DNA from: Caldifarciminota bacterium
GTDB lineage: Bacteria > WOR-3 > Hydrothermia > WGAB01
Direction of reading: 5' to 3'
DNA: 6,021 nt
NCBI GenBank assembly: GCA_015489295.1
Contig: WGAB01000179.1
Coordinates: forward strand, 1 to 6,021
In this document: piece by piece, positions 5,715 through 6,021 of the stretch
Numbering within the stretch: position 1 is the first letter of the stretch
Layout of the letters: every line of letters starts with the position of its first letter
Program-made: the position numbers and the translations under genes
The notes under the pieces: model-generated
The model's database searches: none
The model's input: only the letters and a program-made list of their open reading frames with translations
Told to the model about the DNA's origin: nothing

Positions 5715-6021
5715 ATGTGGTGGCTGCTCTGGTCCCTCTGGGGAGCCCTACCGGCGCATCCGGCACCGGAAACCGCCTCCTGGCTTCGCCTGGAGGCCCG
5801 GCTCAAGGGGGTGGTGTGCATCCTGGAGGCCGGCCCGCGCCTGGAGGTGCTGGGGGATACCCTTCATGCCGTGGTCCGGGGCGATACCCTGGTGGTCACC
5901 CTGCACCATCGGGTGGGCACCTGGCTCGCCCGGTGGGGCTGGGCTCCGGACACCGTGGTGGTGCGGTTGCCCGAGGCCCTGCCCGCCGAGATCCGGGTGG
6001 ACCACCGGGGAGGCCTGCTGG
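5715..6021 (+). CDS. Putative exported DUF4097-like protein (3' end outside window)
   Basis: The ATG at 5715 lies two bases after the preceding stop; AGGAG (5699-5703) is 11 bases upstream, a long spacing that suggests translational coupling. The frame is open for 102 codons to the window edge. Residues 1-15 (MWWLLWSLWGALPAH) form a tryptophan-rich hydrophobic segment that could be a signal peptide or anchor, again without a basic residue. The rest is beta-rich: LEVLGDTLHAVVRGDTLVVTL, then TVVVRLPEALPAEIRVDHRGG (about 78-100). Two 'GDTL' strands followed by a 'VRLP...IRVDHRGG' approach resemble the beginning of DUF4097 domains, where the SGD turns would follow beyond the edge. It probably works with the fusion protein before it. 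The family call is tentative because the diagnostic part is missing. Confidence 0.6.
   Translation, partial: MWWLLWSLWGALPAHPAPETASWLRLEARLKGVVCILEAGPRLEVLGDTLHAVVRGDTLVVTLHHRVGTWLARWGWAPDTVVVRLPEALPAEIRVDHRGGLL

Overview
The window appears to come from a GC-rich bacterium with an outer membrane. The outer-membrane inference rests on a gene whose C-terminal half looks like an Omp85-type beta-barrel ending in a terminal phenylalanine. Strong Shine-Dalgarno sites, sigma70/sigmaA-like promoters and tightly overlapping genes are all bacterial. I cannot name the phylum. A YtrA-type GntR regulator (best known from Firmicutes) next to an outer-membrane barrel makes a simple assignment risky.

Left part (1-1870, minus strand). 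An Rrf2-family iron-sulfur regulator runs off the left edge (414 to 1), with a convincing promoter upstream. About 360 bases further upstream, on the same strand, lies a 339-residue protein with a NucS/DUF91-like PD-(D/E)XK nuclease domain (1796 to 777). This gene is clearly less GC-rich than the right-hand genes and may be a recent arrival.

Middle (1797-2172). The divergent intergenic region holds a -10 box for the nuclease gene, a REP-like GTAG hairpin and a second imperfect hairpin. It also holds a strong promoter whose -10 box lies inside a perfect 8-bp inverted repeat with a 6-base spacer (probable GntR operator), and a GC-rich palindromic leader next to the ribosome binding site of the regulator.

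Right part (2173-6021, plus strand). Five closely spaced or overlapping genes form one operon: a YtrA-type GntR repressor, an ABC ATPase, an ABC-2-type six-helix permease, a protein joining a DUF4097-like SGD-repeat beta-helix to an Omp85-like barrel, and the start of a second DUF4097-like protein that is cut by the right edge. The inferred model is a self-repressed envelope-response operon: the regulator senses a ligand, the ATPase and permease act at the inner membrane, and the beta-helix/barrel protein acts at the outer membrane. Linking a YtrA-ABC cassette to a beta-helix/Omp85 fusion is the most interesting feature of the window.
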